A stretch of DNA of 64,000 nt. It comes from JBGPGW01 sp046349515. GTDB taxonomy: Bacteria > Pseudomonadota > Alphaproteobacteria > CADEGL01. Positions 8,506 to 17,756 of this stretch are shown here, one piece after another. The first letter of the stretch is position 1; each line of letters starts with the position of its first letter. The stretch is taken from the NCBI GenBank assembly GCA_046349515.1, contig JAXMCE010000004.1, forward strand, positions 186,001 through 250,000, written 5' to 3'. The translations under genes were made by a program, and so were the position numbers. A model generated the notes under the pieces. That model saw nothing but the letters and a program-made list of their open reading frames with translations. It searched no databases and had not been told where the DNA came from.

Positions 8506-9279
8506 TCAGATCCCGACGATGGTCGTGCCACCATTGATAGGCAGGACCTGTCCCGTGATGAAGGCCGATTCGGCGGATGCGAGAAATGCGACGAGATAGG
8601 CGACCTCCGCCGGCTCGCCGTAGCGCTTGAGCGGGATTTCGGTCCTCGCGCGCTCGCGTGCGCCCTCGATGCCGCGCGCGCGGATCACCATGTCGGTCAT
8701 GATCGGCCCGGGCGCGACCGCGTTGACGAGGATCGACCACGGCGCCAGTTCCTTGGCCCAGGCCTTGGTCAGGCCGAGCACGGCCGCCTTGGATGCCGCG
8801 TAATGCGGGCTGAATGCCTGGCCCACCAGGGCCGCGCCCGAGGCGATATTGACGATGCGGCCGCCTTTGCGCCGCTTCATGCCGGGGATGGCGGCCTGGG
8901 CCGCGAAGAACAGCCCCTTCACATTGATCGCCATCATGCGGTCGTAGTCCGCTTCGTCGATCTCCTCGAAGGTCTTGCGCTGGTAGATGCCGGCGTTGTT
9001 CACGAGGATATCGACCGCTCCCCACGCTCTTTCGACCTCGGCCAGGTGAGCGGCAATGTCGGCGCGCTTCGCGACATCGCCGATGAGCACGAGCGGATCG
9101 CTCCCGACCTTGCGCACGAGTTCCGCCGTGCCGTCGGCCGCCGCCCGGTCGATGTCCTGAATCGCGACGCGCGCGCCGCGCTCGGCGAGGAGAATTGCCT
9201 CCGCGCGCCCCATGCCGGCGCCAGCGCCCGTGATGAAGGCGACTTGGCCATCGAGGCGCGATGTTGGCCTATCCTCCAA
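8506..9279 (-). CDS. Short-chain dehydrogenase/reductase, array member 2 (TTG start)
   Basis: A 257-residue classical SDR with TGAGAGMGRAEA, AIQDID after beta-2, NNAG, and YAASK in place of the YCGAK of members 1, 3 and 4. No ATG is usable: the only in-frame upstream ATG would overlap the end of member 3 by about 90 bp and add a sequence with no SDR homology. TTG 9279 is chosen because AGAGAGG sits just upstream and the product then matches the length of its siblings. The gap to member 3 is 16 bp. Substrate unknown; NAD preference is inferred from the Asp. Confidence 0.82.
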   Translation of the reverse strand: MEDRPTSRLDGQVAFITGAGAGMGRAEAILLAERGARVAIQDIDRAAADGTAELVRKVGSDPLVLIGDVAKRADIAAHLAEVERAWGAVDILVNNAGIYQRKTFEEIDEADYDRMMAINVKGLFFAAQAAIPGMKRRKGGRIVNIASGAALVGQAFSPHYAASKAAVLGLTKAWAKELAPWSILVNAVAPGPIMTDMVIRARGIEGARERARTEIPLKRYGEPAEVAYLVAFLASAESAFITGQVLPINGGTTIVGI

Positions 9280-9295
9280 AGTACCTCTCTTGCCG

Positions 9296-10072
9296 CTAAA
9301 TACCGACGATGGCGAGGCCGCCCGCGATGGGCAACGCCTGGCCGGTAATGAAGTCGGATTCGGACGAGGCCAGGAACCCAACCGCATGGGACACGTCGAC
9401 CGGGTCGCCGTAGCGCCGCAGCGGAATCTCCTTCTCCGCCCGCTCGCGGATACCTTCCCACCCGCGGTTGCGCACCGCCATCTCCGTCGCGATCGGCCCG
9501 GGGCAGATGGCGTTCACATGGATATTCCAGGGGGCCAGTTCCTTGGCCCAGGCTTTGGTCAAGCCCAAGAGCGCCGCTTTGGCGCCGCAATAATGCACAT
9601 CGCCCAGCGTGCCGGTCATGCCGGCTGTCGAGGAGATGTTGATGATCTTGCCCGATTTCCGGGCTTTCATGCCCGGGACAGTAGCCTGCGTCGCGAAGAA
9701 TGCGCCCTTCACGTGGATATCGAACATGCGCTGGAAGTGCGCCTCTTCGATCTCCTCGAACGGCCGGCGCTCATGGATGCCGGCATTGTTGATGAGGATG
9801 TCGATCCGCCCCCACGTGGATTCCACGTCGCGTACCGTCTGCTGAATCGCGCCGACCTTGGCCACGTCGCTCGCAAAGGCCATGGCCGCGCCCCCTGCCG
9901 CCGTCACCCGGCGCACGGTCTCCCGGGCACCATCCGTGTCGATATCCTGCACCGCGATCCGGGCACCCCGCGCGGCGAGCAGCAGCGCGTGCTCGCGCCC
10001 CATGCCGGCACCCGCCCCAGTGATGAGAGCGACTTTGCCGTCGAGGCGCACGGATTTCCGCTCATCGGCCAT
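9296..10072 (-). CDS. Short-chain dehydrogenase/reductase, array member 3
   Basis: A 258-residue classical SDR: TGAGAGMGREHA cofactor loop, AVQDID (NAD-type Asp), NNAGIHERR, NISSTAG and YCGAK catalytic motifs, with C-terminal FITGQALPIAGG. The ATG at 10072 follows a GGGGGA ribosome site. Closest by eye to members 1 and 4, with which it shares the YCGAKAALLGLTKAWAKEL stretch. It is inside the six-gene SDR operon, 18 bp after member 4. Confidence 0.85.
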   Translation of the reverse strand: MADERKSVRLDGKVALITGAGAGMGREHALLLAARGARIAVQDIDTDGARETVRRVTAAGGAAMAFASDVAKVGAIQQTVRDVESTWGRIDILINNAGIHERRPFEEIEEAHFQRMFDIHVKGAFFATQATVPGMKARKSGKIINISSTAGMTGTLGDVHYCGAKAALLGLTKAWAKELAPWNIHVNAICPGPIATEMAVRNRGWEGIRERAEKEIPLRRYGDPVDVSHAVGFLASSESDFITGQALPIAGGLAIVGI

Positions 10073-10090
10073 CGCGAAATCCCCCGCCTT

Positions 10091-10867
10091 TCAGATACCG
10101 ACGATGAACTCGCCACCGTTGGGTGAGAGCACTTGGCCCGTGATGAAGTCCGATTCCGACGAGGCCAGGAAACCGACGGCGTAGCTGAATTCCTCGGGCT
10201 CGCCCATGCGCCCCAACGGGATCAGCTTGTCGCAGAACTCCTTGATCTCGGCGGCGGAGCGATTGAGCTTCGTCATCTCGGTCAGCACCATGCCCGGCGC
10301 GATCGCGTTCACATGGATGTTCCACGGCGCCAGTTCCTTGGCCCACGCCTTGGTCAGGCCGAGGAGGGCGGCCTTCGCCCCGCAATAATGGCTGTCCGTG
10401 TGATTGCCGGTCATGCCCCAAGCGGAGGAGATGTTGATGATCTTGCCCGCCTTCCGCGCCTTCATGCCGGGGACGACGGCCTTCGTCGCGAAGAAGGCGC
10501 CCTTCACGTGGACCGCGAACATGCGGTCGAGATCGGCCTCCGAAATCTCCTCGATCGCGCGGCGGTTATGGATCCCAGCGTTGTTCACCAGGATGTCGAT
10601 CCGGCCGAGCGCCTTTTCCGTCGCGGCGAACTCGCGCGCGACGCTGGCCACGTCCGCGATGTCGAGGGCGACGGCGCGCGCGGCACCGCCCTTCGCCTTG
10701 ATGTCGGCGGCGGTCTTCTCGGCCTTGGCGCCATCGATGTCGATCGCGACCACGTGCGCGCCGCGCTCGGCGAGAATGAGGGCATGGGTCCGCCCCATGC
10801 CCATGCCGGCCCCCGTGATCGCGGCGACTTTGCCGTCGAGCCTTGCGGTCTTCCGAATCTCTGCCAC
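10091..10867 (-). CDS. Short-chain dehydrogenase/reductase, array member 4 (GTG start)
   Basis: A 258-residue classical SDR: TGAGMGMGRTHA, VAIDID (NAD-type Asp), NNAGIHNRR, NISSAWG, YCGAK, and a C terminus ending GGEFIVGI. GTG 10867 is taken as the start because AGGGAGA precedes it and the product aligns from residue 1 with its siblings; the longer frame only covers the end of member 5. The gap to member 5 is 14 bp. Substrate unknown. Confidence 0.83.
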   Translation of the reverse strand: MAEIRKTARLDGKVAAITGAGMGMGRTHALILAERGAHVVAIDIDGAKAEKTAADIKAKGGAARAVALDIADVASVAREFAATEKALGRIDILVNNAGIHNRRAIEEISEADLDRMFAVHVKGAFFATKAVVPGMKARKAGKIINISSAWGMTGNHTDSHYCGAKAALLGLTKAWAKELAPWNIHVNAIAPGMVLTEMTKLNRSAAEIKEFCDKLIPLGRMGEPEEFSYAVGFLASSESDFITGQVLSPNGGEFIVGI

Positions 10868-10881
10868 GTCAATCTCCCTAC

Positions 10882-11646
10882 TCAGAACCCGACAATGGTG
10901 GCACCGCCATTGGCGGCGATCACCTGGCCCGTGATGAAGTCCGCTTCGGGCGAGGCCAGGAATGCGACGGCAAAAGCAAGCTCCCGCGGCTGGGCCCAGC
11001 GCCCAAGCGGCACGGACTTCTCGACCTCGCGAATTTCCTCGGGCGTGCCGCGCTCCTGGAGCGCCATGTCGGTCCACACGCCGCCCGGTGCTACCGCGTT
11101 GACGCATATGCGCCAGGGCGCCAGCTCCTTGGCCCAGGCCTTGGTCAAGCCCAGCACCGCCGCTTTCGTCCCGCAATAGTCGATGCCGAAATCCGAGCCC
11201 ACCTGGGCCCAGCGCGACGAGATGTTGACGATCTTGCCGGAGCGCCGCGCCTTCATGCCCGGCACGACTGCCTGGGTCGCGAAGACCATGCCCTTCACGT
11301 TGACGGCATAGGTGCGGTCGAAGCCCGCCTCGGTCGTCGTCTCCGTCGTGCCGAGCTCGCCCGGAACACCGGCATTGTTGACGAGGATGTCGATCCGCCC
11401 GAAACGCGATTCGGCCATGCGCACGAGTTCAAGGATGTGCGCCTTGTCGGCGACGTCGCCTGCGAGGAAGTCGGCCTCGCCCCCATCGGCCCGAATGAGG
11501 CGGACGGTCTCAGCTGCGGCGTCTGGGCGGATGTCTTGCACGGCGACTTTGGCGCCGCGCTCGGCCATGAGGCGCGCATGCGCGCGGCCCATGCCGGCCC
11601 CGGCGCCGGTGATGACCGCGACCTTGCCCTCGAGACCTCGCGTCAC
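10882..11646 (-). CDS. Short-chain dehydrogenase/reductase, array member 5 (GTG start)
   Basis: A 254-residue classical SDR with TGAGAGMGRAHA, AVQDIR, NNAG followed by a distinctive VPGELGTTETT insertion, YCGTK active site, and FITGQVIAANGG near the end. The start codon is GTG at 11646. It shares the GGxxIVG C terminus with members 1-4 (here ending VGF). It starts 12 bp after the stop of member 6, consistent with co-transcription. Confidence 0.83.
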   Translation of the reverse strand: MTRGLEGKVAVITGAGAGMGRAHARLMAERGAKVAVQDIRPDAAAETVRLIRADGGEADFLAGDVADKAHILELVRMAESRFGRIDILVNNAGVPGELGTTETTTEAGFDRTYAVNVKGMVFATQAVVPGMKARRSGKIVNISSRWAQVGSDFGIDYCGTKAAVLGLTKAWAKELAPWRICVNAVAPGGVWTDMALQERGTPEEIREVEKSVPLGRWAQPRELAFAVAFLASPEADFITGQVIAANGGATIVGF

Positions 11647-11658
11647 GACCTTATCCCG

Positions 11659-12390
11659 CTAGAGGATGAGATAGCCGCCGTTCACGAACAGGTTGGCGCC
11701 GACGATGTAGTTGCTCTCATCGCCCGCGAGATAGCAGAACGTCTCCGCGATGTCGCGGGGTTCGGCTGCGCGCCCCAGCGGCACCTTCGCCGCCTCTTCC
11801 GGGAGCCAGCCTGCCTGCTTCGCCTTCTCGGTCGCGACAGGTCCCGGCGAGATGGTGTTCACGTAGATCTTGTGCGGCGCGCCCTCGAGCGCAAAGCTCC
11901 GCGACAGGCTCACGACGGCGGCCTTCGACGCGGCATAGTGCGTATTCTTAGGATGCGCCTTCCACGCGTCGATCGACGCGATGTTGACGATCTTGCCGCC
12001 GCCCTTTTCCTTCATGTGTTTGAAGGCCGCGACCGTCATGTGGTACAGGCCGCGCACATTGACGCCCAGCATCTCGTTCCATTCGTCGTCGTTGATCTCG
12101 AGGATGGGCTTGCGGACATAGACGCCCGCGATGTTGCCGAGGATGTCGATGCGGCCGAAGGCGGCGACCGCCTCGCCGAACGCCTTGTGGCAATTGGGCC
12201 CGGTGCGGATGTCCATGGGGACGGCAAGCACCTCGCCGCCGCGCTGCTTCAAGATGCCCGCAGCTTTCTCGAGCTGCGCCTTCGAGAGGTCGAGAATCGC
12301 CACCTTCGCCCCGCGCTCGACGAGAAGCTCCGCGATCGCAAAGCCAATGCCTTGCGCCCCACCCGTGATGACCGCTGCCTTGCCCTTCAC
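11659..12390 (-). CDS. Short-chain dehydrogenase/reductase, array member 6 (most diverged)
   Basis: A 243-residue classical SDR (249 if begun at ATG 12408). It has the more usual TGGAQGIGFAIA loop, AILDLS after beta-2, NIAG in place of NNAG, and YAASK. GTG 12390 is preferred because GGAGGAGAGC directly precedes it, while ATG 12408 has no ribosome site. It is first in the transcribed order of the SDR operon. The 101 bp up to the EamA gene contain an A+T-rich patch (12410-12431) that may hold the operon promoter. The protein lacks the FITGQ/IVGI ending of members 1-5, so it is a separate lineage rather than a recent duplicate. Confidence 0.82.
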   Translation of the reverse strand: MKGKAAVITGGAQGIGFAIAELLVERGAKVAILDLSKAQLEKAAGILKQRGGEVLAVPMDIRTGPNCHKAFGEAVAAFGRIDILGNIAGVYVRKPILEINDDEWNEMLGVNVRGLYHMTVAAFKHMKEKGGGKIVNIASIDAWKAHPKNTHYAASKAAVVSLSRSFALEGAPHKIYVNTISPGPVATEKAKQAGWLPEEAAKVPLGRAAEPRDIAETFCYLAGDESNYIVGANLFVNGGYLIL

Positions 12391-12491
12391 GCTCTCCTCC
12401 CAACTCATTGGATTATTTATGAAAAACTAGACGATGGCGCGTCGCCGCGCAAGCGGCCCCGGGACATCCGGCGCGCGCCGACCGGGGCGGA

Positions 12492-13427
12492 TCATCCCGG
12501 CCGCTCCACGCGCCGATGCTGCGCCACGATGACGCCGGAGAGGATGATAGCGCCCCCGAGAATTTGCATCATCGTCGGATAGATGCCGAAGACCATCGCG
12601 ACGAGGGCGGCGAAAACGGGCGCCAGGTTCGAATAGAGAGAGGCGACGGGCGCGCCCAGGCGCACGACACCGTAGTTCCAGAACATCACCGCGAGGCAGA
12701 TCGAGGCGACAGCGATGTAGACAAGCAGCCCGATCGAACGAGGCGAGAATTCATAGCGAATCTCGGTCACCTGGAAGAGCCACGCGAATACCCAGAACAG
12801 CACGGTGAACATCGTGCCCGAACCGACCGTGAGGGCCGCGATCGAAAGCTGGGAATAGCCCGGCAACCAGCGCGGGACCATGATCGAGTACCAGGCAAAG
12901 CAGACGGCGGCCGTGAAGACCAGGATCTCCCCGCCGTGGAACTCGACGACACCGCCCTTCAGCGCCATGAGCACGCCGCCCGCGAGCGCCAGGGCAGCCC
13001 CGATCAAAGTCTGAGGACGCAAGCGCTGCTTCAGGATAAGCCGCGCCATGAACGCCGTGACGATCGGCGTGGTCGTGGCGACGAAGGCCGAGGCGATGGT
13101 GCCGGCATTGCCGATGCCGATCGTGATGAAGATGCAGAAGAGGCCGAATCCGACGCCGCCGAGGAGCACGATCCTCCGCCACGGCTGCGTAGGAGAGAAG
13201 GCGCGCGGCCCCTCGCGCAGCAGCAAGGCGAGCAGGAGAATGGCCGTGCCCAGCACCGTCCGCCCCGCAGTCGCCGAGAAGATGTCCCAGGTTTGAAGAA
13301 GCTCCTCGACCGAGCTGTAGAACGATCCCCAGAGGAAGATGGCGCCGGCAAGGGCGGCATTGGCCAGCGCAAGGTCCCGCCTGCTCCAGCGGACGGCCCC
13401 GTTCGTCGCGGATGAATCGCGGTTCAC
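12492..13427 (-). CDS. EamA-family (DMT superfamily) metabolite transporter
   Basis: A 311-residue inner-membrane protein with about ten hydrophobic segments arranged as two EamA repeats, the pattern of drug/metabolite exporters such as RhaT/YdcZ-type proteins. The repeats begin near AAIFLW-like (ALAGAIFLWGSFY, residues 26-38) and the second after about residue 165. It lies between the SDR array and the aldehyde dehydrogenase on the same strand. The 'ALxxGxxLMALKGG' and C-terminal 'GGAIILSGVIVAQ' segments fit the family. Substrate and direction cannot be told. Confidence 0.82.
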   Translation of the reverse strand: MNRDSSATNGAVRWSRRDLALANAALAGAIFLWGSFYSSVEELLQTWDIFSATAGRTVLGTAILLLALLLREGPRAFSPTQPWRRIVLLGGVGFGLFCIFITIGIGNAGTIASAFVATTTPIVTAFMARLILKQRLRPQTLIGAALALAGGVLMALKGGVVEFHGGEILVFTAAVCFAWYSIMVPRWLPGYSQLSIAALTVGSGTMFTVLFWVFAWLFQVTEIRYEFSPRSIGLLVYIAVASICLAVMFWNYGVVRLGAPVASLYSNLAPVFAALVAMVFGIYPTMMQILGGAIILSGVIVAQHRRVERPG

Positions 13428-13485
13428 GCGCGGCCAGCCCGGCCGTCAGCCGCAAATTGGCTTCGTGACTGGACGCGCCCCGGCG

Positions 13486-15012
13486 CTAGTCGACTTGCTC
13501 GTCGATCCGTCGGTCGGACAGGTCGATCCAGATCGACTTGGTTTCGGTGTACTGATCGTGCGCCTTGAGCGAATTGTCCCGTCCACCGAAGCCAGACAGT
13601 TTGTAGCCACCGAAGGGCGTGGTGATGTCGCCCTCGCCGTAGCAATTGACCGTGACCGTTCCGGCCTGGAGGGCCCGCGCCACCCGATGTGCCGTGCGCA
13701 CGTTCGAGGTGAACAAGGAGGCCTGGAGGCCGTAGGACGTGTCGTTCGCGACATCGATCGCCTCGTCGGTGCTGCGAACCGTGATGACGGAGAGGACCGG
13801 TCCGAAAATCTCGTCCCGGGCAATGGTCATGGTCGGTTTCACCCGATCGAAGATCGTGGGCGCCACGTAGAGCCCAGCACCGTCCTCGATCGGCTCGCCG
13901 CCGGCCGCGACCGCAGCGCCCTCTTTCTTACCGACTTCGATATAGCGGAGGATCTTGTCGTACTGCTCGCGCGAGATGATAGCCCCGAGCGCATTGGCAG
14001 GATCGAGCGGATAGCCGGTCCGCCAGTCGCGCACGCGCGCGAGCACGCGCTCCATGAGCTTGTCCTTGACCTTTTCGTGGACGATGAGGCGCGAGTTGGA
14101 CGAGCAGTTCTGCCCCATGTTCCAAAGGACCGAATAGACGACGTGGCGGGCCACGTCATCGAGGGACTCGGCATCCTCGAGCACGACGGACGGGTTCTTG
14201 CCGCCGCATTCGAGGACCGTCCGCTTCAGGTTGCTCTGCGCCGAATACTCGAGGAACTTGCGGCCGATCTCGGTCGAGCCGGTGAAGGAGATGCCGTTGA
14301 TCCCGGGATGAAGACCGAGGGCCTTGCCGGTCACCTCGCCCGGCCCCGTGACGACGTTCAACACCCCCGGCGGGATGCCTGCCTCGAGCGCCAGTTCCGC
14401 AAGACGCAGCGTGCTCATGTTGGTCTGCTCGGCCGGCTTGACGATGACGCTGTTGCCGGCGGAGAGCGCGGGCCCGATCTTCCAGGCCACCATCATGAGC
14501 GGGAAATTCCACGGCAGGACGGTCGCGACCACGCCCAGCGGTTCGCGAATCACGAGGCCGAGGGCATCGTCGCCCGAGGGCGACACCTGGTCATAGAGCT
14601 TGTCCGTCGCCTCCGCATGCCACTCAAGGCAGTGCATGGTCTCGGGCAGGTCGACCGTCATGATGTCCCGAATCGGCTTGCCGCTCTCGATGCTCTCGAG
14701 CACCGCCAGCTCGAAGCGGTTGCGCTTCAAGAGCTTGACCAACTGGATGAGGCGACGCTTGCGCTCGCTCGGATGCATCTTCGACCAGACGCCGCGCTCG
14801 AAGGCCTCGCGCGCCTTCGAGACCGCGACATCAACGTCGGACGCATCGCAAAGCGCGATCTCGGCCAGCGTCTTGCCGGTCGCGGGGTTGATGGTCTCGA
14901 ACCGCTTGCCGGCCTTGGCCGCCGTGAAGCGGCCGTTGATGAAGGCGTTGTTCGGCAGGTCGAGTCGATTGGCGATCGACTGGTATTCGTCGAGCGTGAG
15001 CAAGTCCGCCAT
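13486..15012 (-). CDS. NAD(P)-dependent aldehyde dehydrogenase (PuuC/betaine-aldehyde type)
   Basis: A 508-residue ALDH-superfamily enzyme that oxidises an aldehyde to the acid. Landmarks: LPWNFP (166-171), VIVKPAEQT (189-197), SFTGSTEIG (242-250), the general base Glu268 in LECGGKNP, and the nucleophile Cys303 in GQNCSSNS. ATG 15012 follows only 13 bp after the DapA-family gene. The family resemblance is to gamma-glutamyl-aminobutyraldehyde or omega-amino-aldehyde dehydrogenases, but 2-oxoglutarate-semialdehyde dehydrogenase, the last step of hydroxyproline breakdown, is also possible because a hydroxyproline epimerase and a DapA-family lyase are nearby. Confidence 0.85.
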   Translation of the reverse strand: MADLLTLDEYQSIANRLDLPNNAFINGRFTAAKAGKRFETINPATGKTLAEIALCDASDVDVAVSKAREAFERGVWSKMHPSERKRRLIQLVKLLKRNRFELAVLESIESGKPIRDIMTVDLPETMHCLEWHAEATDKLYDQVSPSGDDALGLVIREPLGVVATVLPWNFPLMMVAWKIGPALSAGNSVIVKPAEQTNMSTLRLAELALEAGIPPGVLNVVTGPGEVTGKALGLHPGINGISFTGSTEIGRKFLEYSAQSNLKRTVLECGGKNPSVVLEDAESLDDVARHVVYSVLWNMGQNCSSNSRLIVHEKVKDKLMERVLARVRDWRTGYPLDPANALGAIISREQYDKILRYIEVGKKEGAAVAAGGEPIEDGAGLYVAPTIFDRVKPTMTIARDEIFGPVLSVITVRSTDEAIDVANDTSYGLQASLFTSNVRTAHRVARALQAGTVTVNCYGEGDITTPFGGYKLSGFGGRDNSLKAHDQYTETKSIWIDLSDRRIDEQVD

Positions 15013-15025
15013 GACGTTCGAACCC

Positions 15026-15973
15026 TTAGGCGCGAAGCTGATGCACGGTCGCGGATGCGCCGCCGCGCGTACTCTCGGCAGCAATGCTCCGCACCGTCGC
15101 CTGCGCCGTGAGCAGCACATCGCGCATCTCGCGCGCAAGCTCCTTCTTGAGCGGCCGCAGCGGCTGGCGCACGGTGCCAGACGGCAGGCCCTGGATCTCG
15201 CAGGCGTACTTCACGCACTGGAGGAACTTTCCACCGCGCTCGAGAACCGTCATCAACGGCATCATCGCCATGGTCATGCGCCGGCCCTTGTCAAAGTCCT
15301 TCTCGACGACACAGGCCTGCCAGAGCGCGAGCGTCTCCTTGAGGACGCAATTGGCGGCGCCGCACACCCAGCCCTTCGCCCCCCAGACGAAGAACTCGAG
15401 CACCTGGTCGTCGGCCCCGCAGACGAGCTGCATCTCGGGAAATTCGCGCGCGATGAGATGAATACGGTTGATGTCCCCGCTCGTCTCCTTGATCGCGCAG
15501 ATGTTGCTGTTCTTGGCGACCCGCGAGAGGAACTCCTCGCCCATTTCGACGCCCGTGCGGCCCGGATAGTTGTAGAGCATCATGGGCAGCCCGGCCGCGC
15601 GCTCGATCTTGAGACAGTGGAGGGCCAATTCCCCCTCGGTCGGCAGAGCGTAGGGTGGGGCCGCCACGAGCAATCCGTCGGCCCCGATCTCCCGCGCCGA
15701 TTCCGCGAAGCGGCACGACTCCTCGGTCGTGAAGGCATTGACGCCGGCCAGCCACGGCACGCGTCCGCCGATGATCTCCTTGCCGCGCCGGAACTGGTGG
15801 AGACGCTCTTCCTTCGACAGCGCGTAGAACTCGCCCGTCGAGCCACCGATGACGAGCCCGTGGACGCCGTTCGCGATTTGCCACTCGATCATGGAGGCCC
15901 AAGCGGCCTCGTCGATCGACTGGTCTTCGCGGAACGGAGTAATGACCGGGGTGTAGACGCCATCGAAACGCAT
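15026..15973 (-). CDS. DapA / N-acetylneuraminate lyase-family Schiff-base lyase
   Basis: A 315-residue class-I aldolase-fold (beta/alpha)8 enzyme. The family motif GGSTGEFYAL (43-52), Tyr134 in LYNYPGRTG, and the Schiff-base Lys162 in AIKETSGD are all present, so it should be active. ATG 15973 follows AAAGGAG. It sits in a catabolic operon with an aldehyde dehydrogenase, far from lysine-biosynthesis genes, so a lyase or deaminase such as pyrroline-hydroxycarboxylate deaminase or 4-hydroxy-2-oxoglutarate aldolase is more likely than DHDPS. Which one is not decidable from sequence alone. Confidence 0.82.
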   Translation of the reverse strand: MRFDGVYTPVITPFREDQSIDEAAWASMIEWQIANGVHGLVIGGSTGEFYALSKEERLHQFRRGKEIIGGRVPWLAGVNAFTTEESCRFAESAREIGADGLLVAAPPYALPTEGELALHCLKIERAAGLPMMLYNYPGRTGVEMGEEFLSRVAKNSNICAIKETSGDINRIHLIAREFPEMQLVCGADDQVLEFFVWGAKGWVCGAANCVLKETLALWQACVVEKDFDKGRRMTMAMMPLMTVLERGGKFLQCVKYACEIQGLPSGTVRQPLRPLKKELAREMRDVLLTAQATVRSIAAESTRGGASATVHQLRA

Positions 15974-16086
15974 GGTGTGCTCCTTTCGAGCGGCTCGCGG
16001 CCGGACGACCCCTCGGGTTCGATCCGGCGCCTCAGAGTTCAAGAATAGCCGGATTTGGCCGCTGCCGGAACCCGCTCTGAAAGCGC

Positions 16087-16112
16087 GACGGCCGCCCCTT
16101 TGGGCGGCCGTC
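16087..16112 (-). terminator. Hairpin terminator after the liv operon
   Basis: A perfect 11-bp stem GACGGCCGCCC / GGGCGGCCGTC with a 4-base loop lies 26 bp after the livF stop. On the minus strand it is followed by GCGCTTTC, so the U-tract is short. It separates the liv operon from the DapA-family gene. Confidence 0.7.
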
Positions 16113-16138
16113 GGTCAAACAAGACCCGGGAGACCCGG

Positions 16139-16846
<708 letters not shown>

Positions 16847-16927
16847 CGTGTTCTCCTCAGGACGCCGCCTCGCCTCTGCGATGGTCCCGCGCGCTGCGCG
16901 GAGCGGCGCCTCTCCTCCCCGTCGATC

Positions 16928-17710
16928 CTAAAGGTTGGCGACACCCGTGCCGAGATAGGCCTCGATCACTTTCTTGTCGCGCTTCACGTGGTCCGGCGGC
17001 CCTTCCGAGATCTTCACTCCATGGTCGAGCACCGTCACGGTATCCGACATCCCCATCACGACCGGCATGTGATGCTCGATCAGGAGGATGGTGATACCGA
17101 GATCGTCGCGCAGGCCGCGGACGAACTTGACCATATCGAGACTCTCCGACGGGTTCATGCCGGCCGTCGGCTCGTCGAGCATCAGCAGCTTTGGCTGCAT
17201 GGCGAGCGCGCGAGCGATCTCAAGGCGCCGCTGGTCGCCGTAGGACAGGTTGCGCGCCAGGATGTCGCCCTTGCCTCGCAAGCCCACGTATTGAAGAAGG
17301 CGCGTCGCCTCTTCGGCTGCCTGCCGCTCGTCCTCGCGCGAATGCGGCGACCGGAACACGGCACCCCACCAATGCGACTTCAGGTGGATGTGCATGCCGA
17401 CGAGAATGTTCTCGATCGCCGTCATGTTCCGGAACAGGCGGATGTTCTGATACGTCCGCCCCACGCCGCGGAACGCAACGCGATCCGGCGTCAACTCGTT
17501 CAGGAGTTCCCCGCTCAAGCGGATCTCGCCGCCCTCGATCGGGAAGAAGTTCATGATGCAGTTGAAGACTGTCGTCTTCCCTGCGCCATTCGGGCCGATG
17601 ATGCTGTGGATCGAGTGCTTGCGGACGTCGAGATCGAGCGTGTCGATCGCGACGAGGCCGCCGAAGCGCTTGATGAGACCATCGGTCTTGAGAAGGGTTT
17701 CCTGTGCCAT
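16928..17710 (-). CDS. livG: LIV-type ABC transporter ATP-binding protein LivG
   Basis: A 260-residue ABC ATPase: Walker A GPNGAGKT near residue 39, the LivG-specific GVGRTYQNIRLF segment near 82, signature LSYGDQRRLE near 154 and Walker B LLMLDEPTAGMNP near 174. The Tyr in the LSYGD signature and the GMNP following Walker B are the usual LivG variants. It pairs with LivF as a heterodimeric ATPase. It is 46 bp downstream of livM. Confidence 0.92.
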   Translation of the reverse strand: MAQETLLKTDGLIKRFGGLVAIDTLDLDVRKHSIHSIIGPNGAGKTTVFNCIMNFFPIEGGEIRLSGELLNELTPDRVAFRGVGRTYQNIRLFRNMTAIENILVGMHIHLKSHWWGAVFRSPHSREDERQAAEEATRLLQYVGLRGKGDILARNLSYGDQRRLEIARALAMQPKLLMLDEPTAGMNPSESLDMVKFVRGLRDDLGITILLIEHHMPVVMGMSDTVTVLDHGVKISEGPPDHVKRDKKVIEAYLGTGVANL

Positions 17711-17756
17711 GCGTTCACACGTCCCTGTGAGCTTCTCTTCGTTTTGTCAGACGGCC

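Noticed and set aside
10843..12582. A long plus-strand open frame of about 579 codons opposite SDR members 5 and 6
   Set aside because: It is antisense to clear SDR genes, rich in Arg/Asp/His, and has no recognisable domain; high G+C gives long open frames in the shadow of real genes.
15026..15973. Dihydrodipicolinate synthase for lysine synthesis
   Set aside because: Catalytic Tyr and Lys are shared by the whole superfamily; the gene sits in a catabolic operon with an aldehyde dehydrogenase, so DapA function is not claimed.
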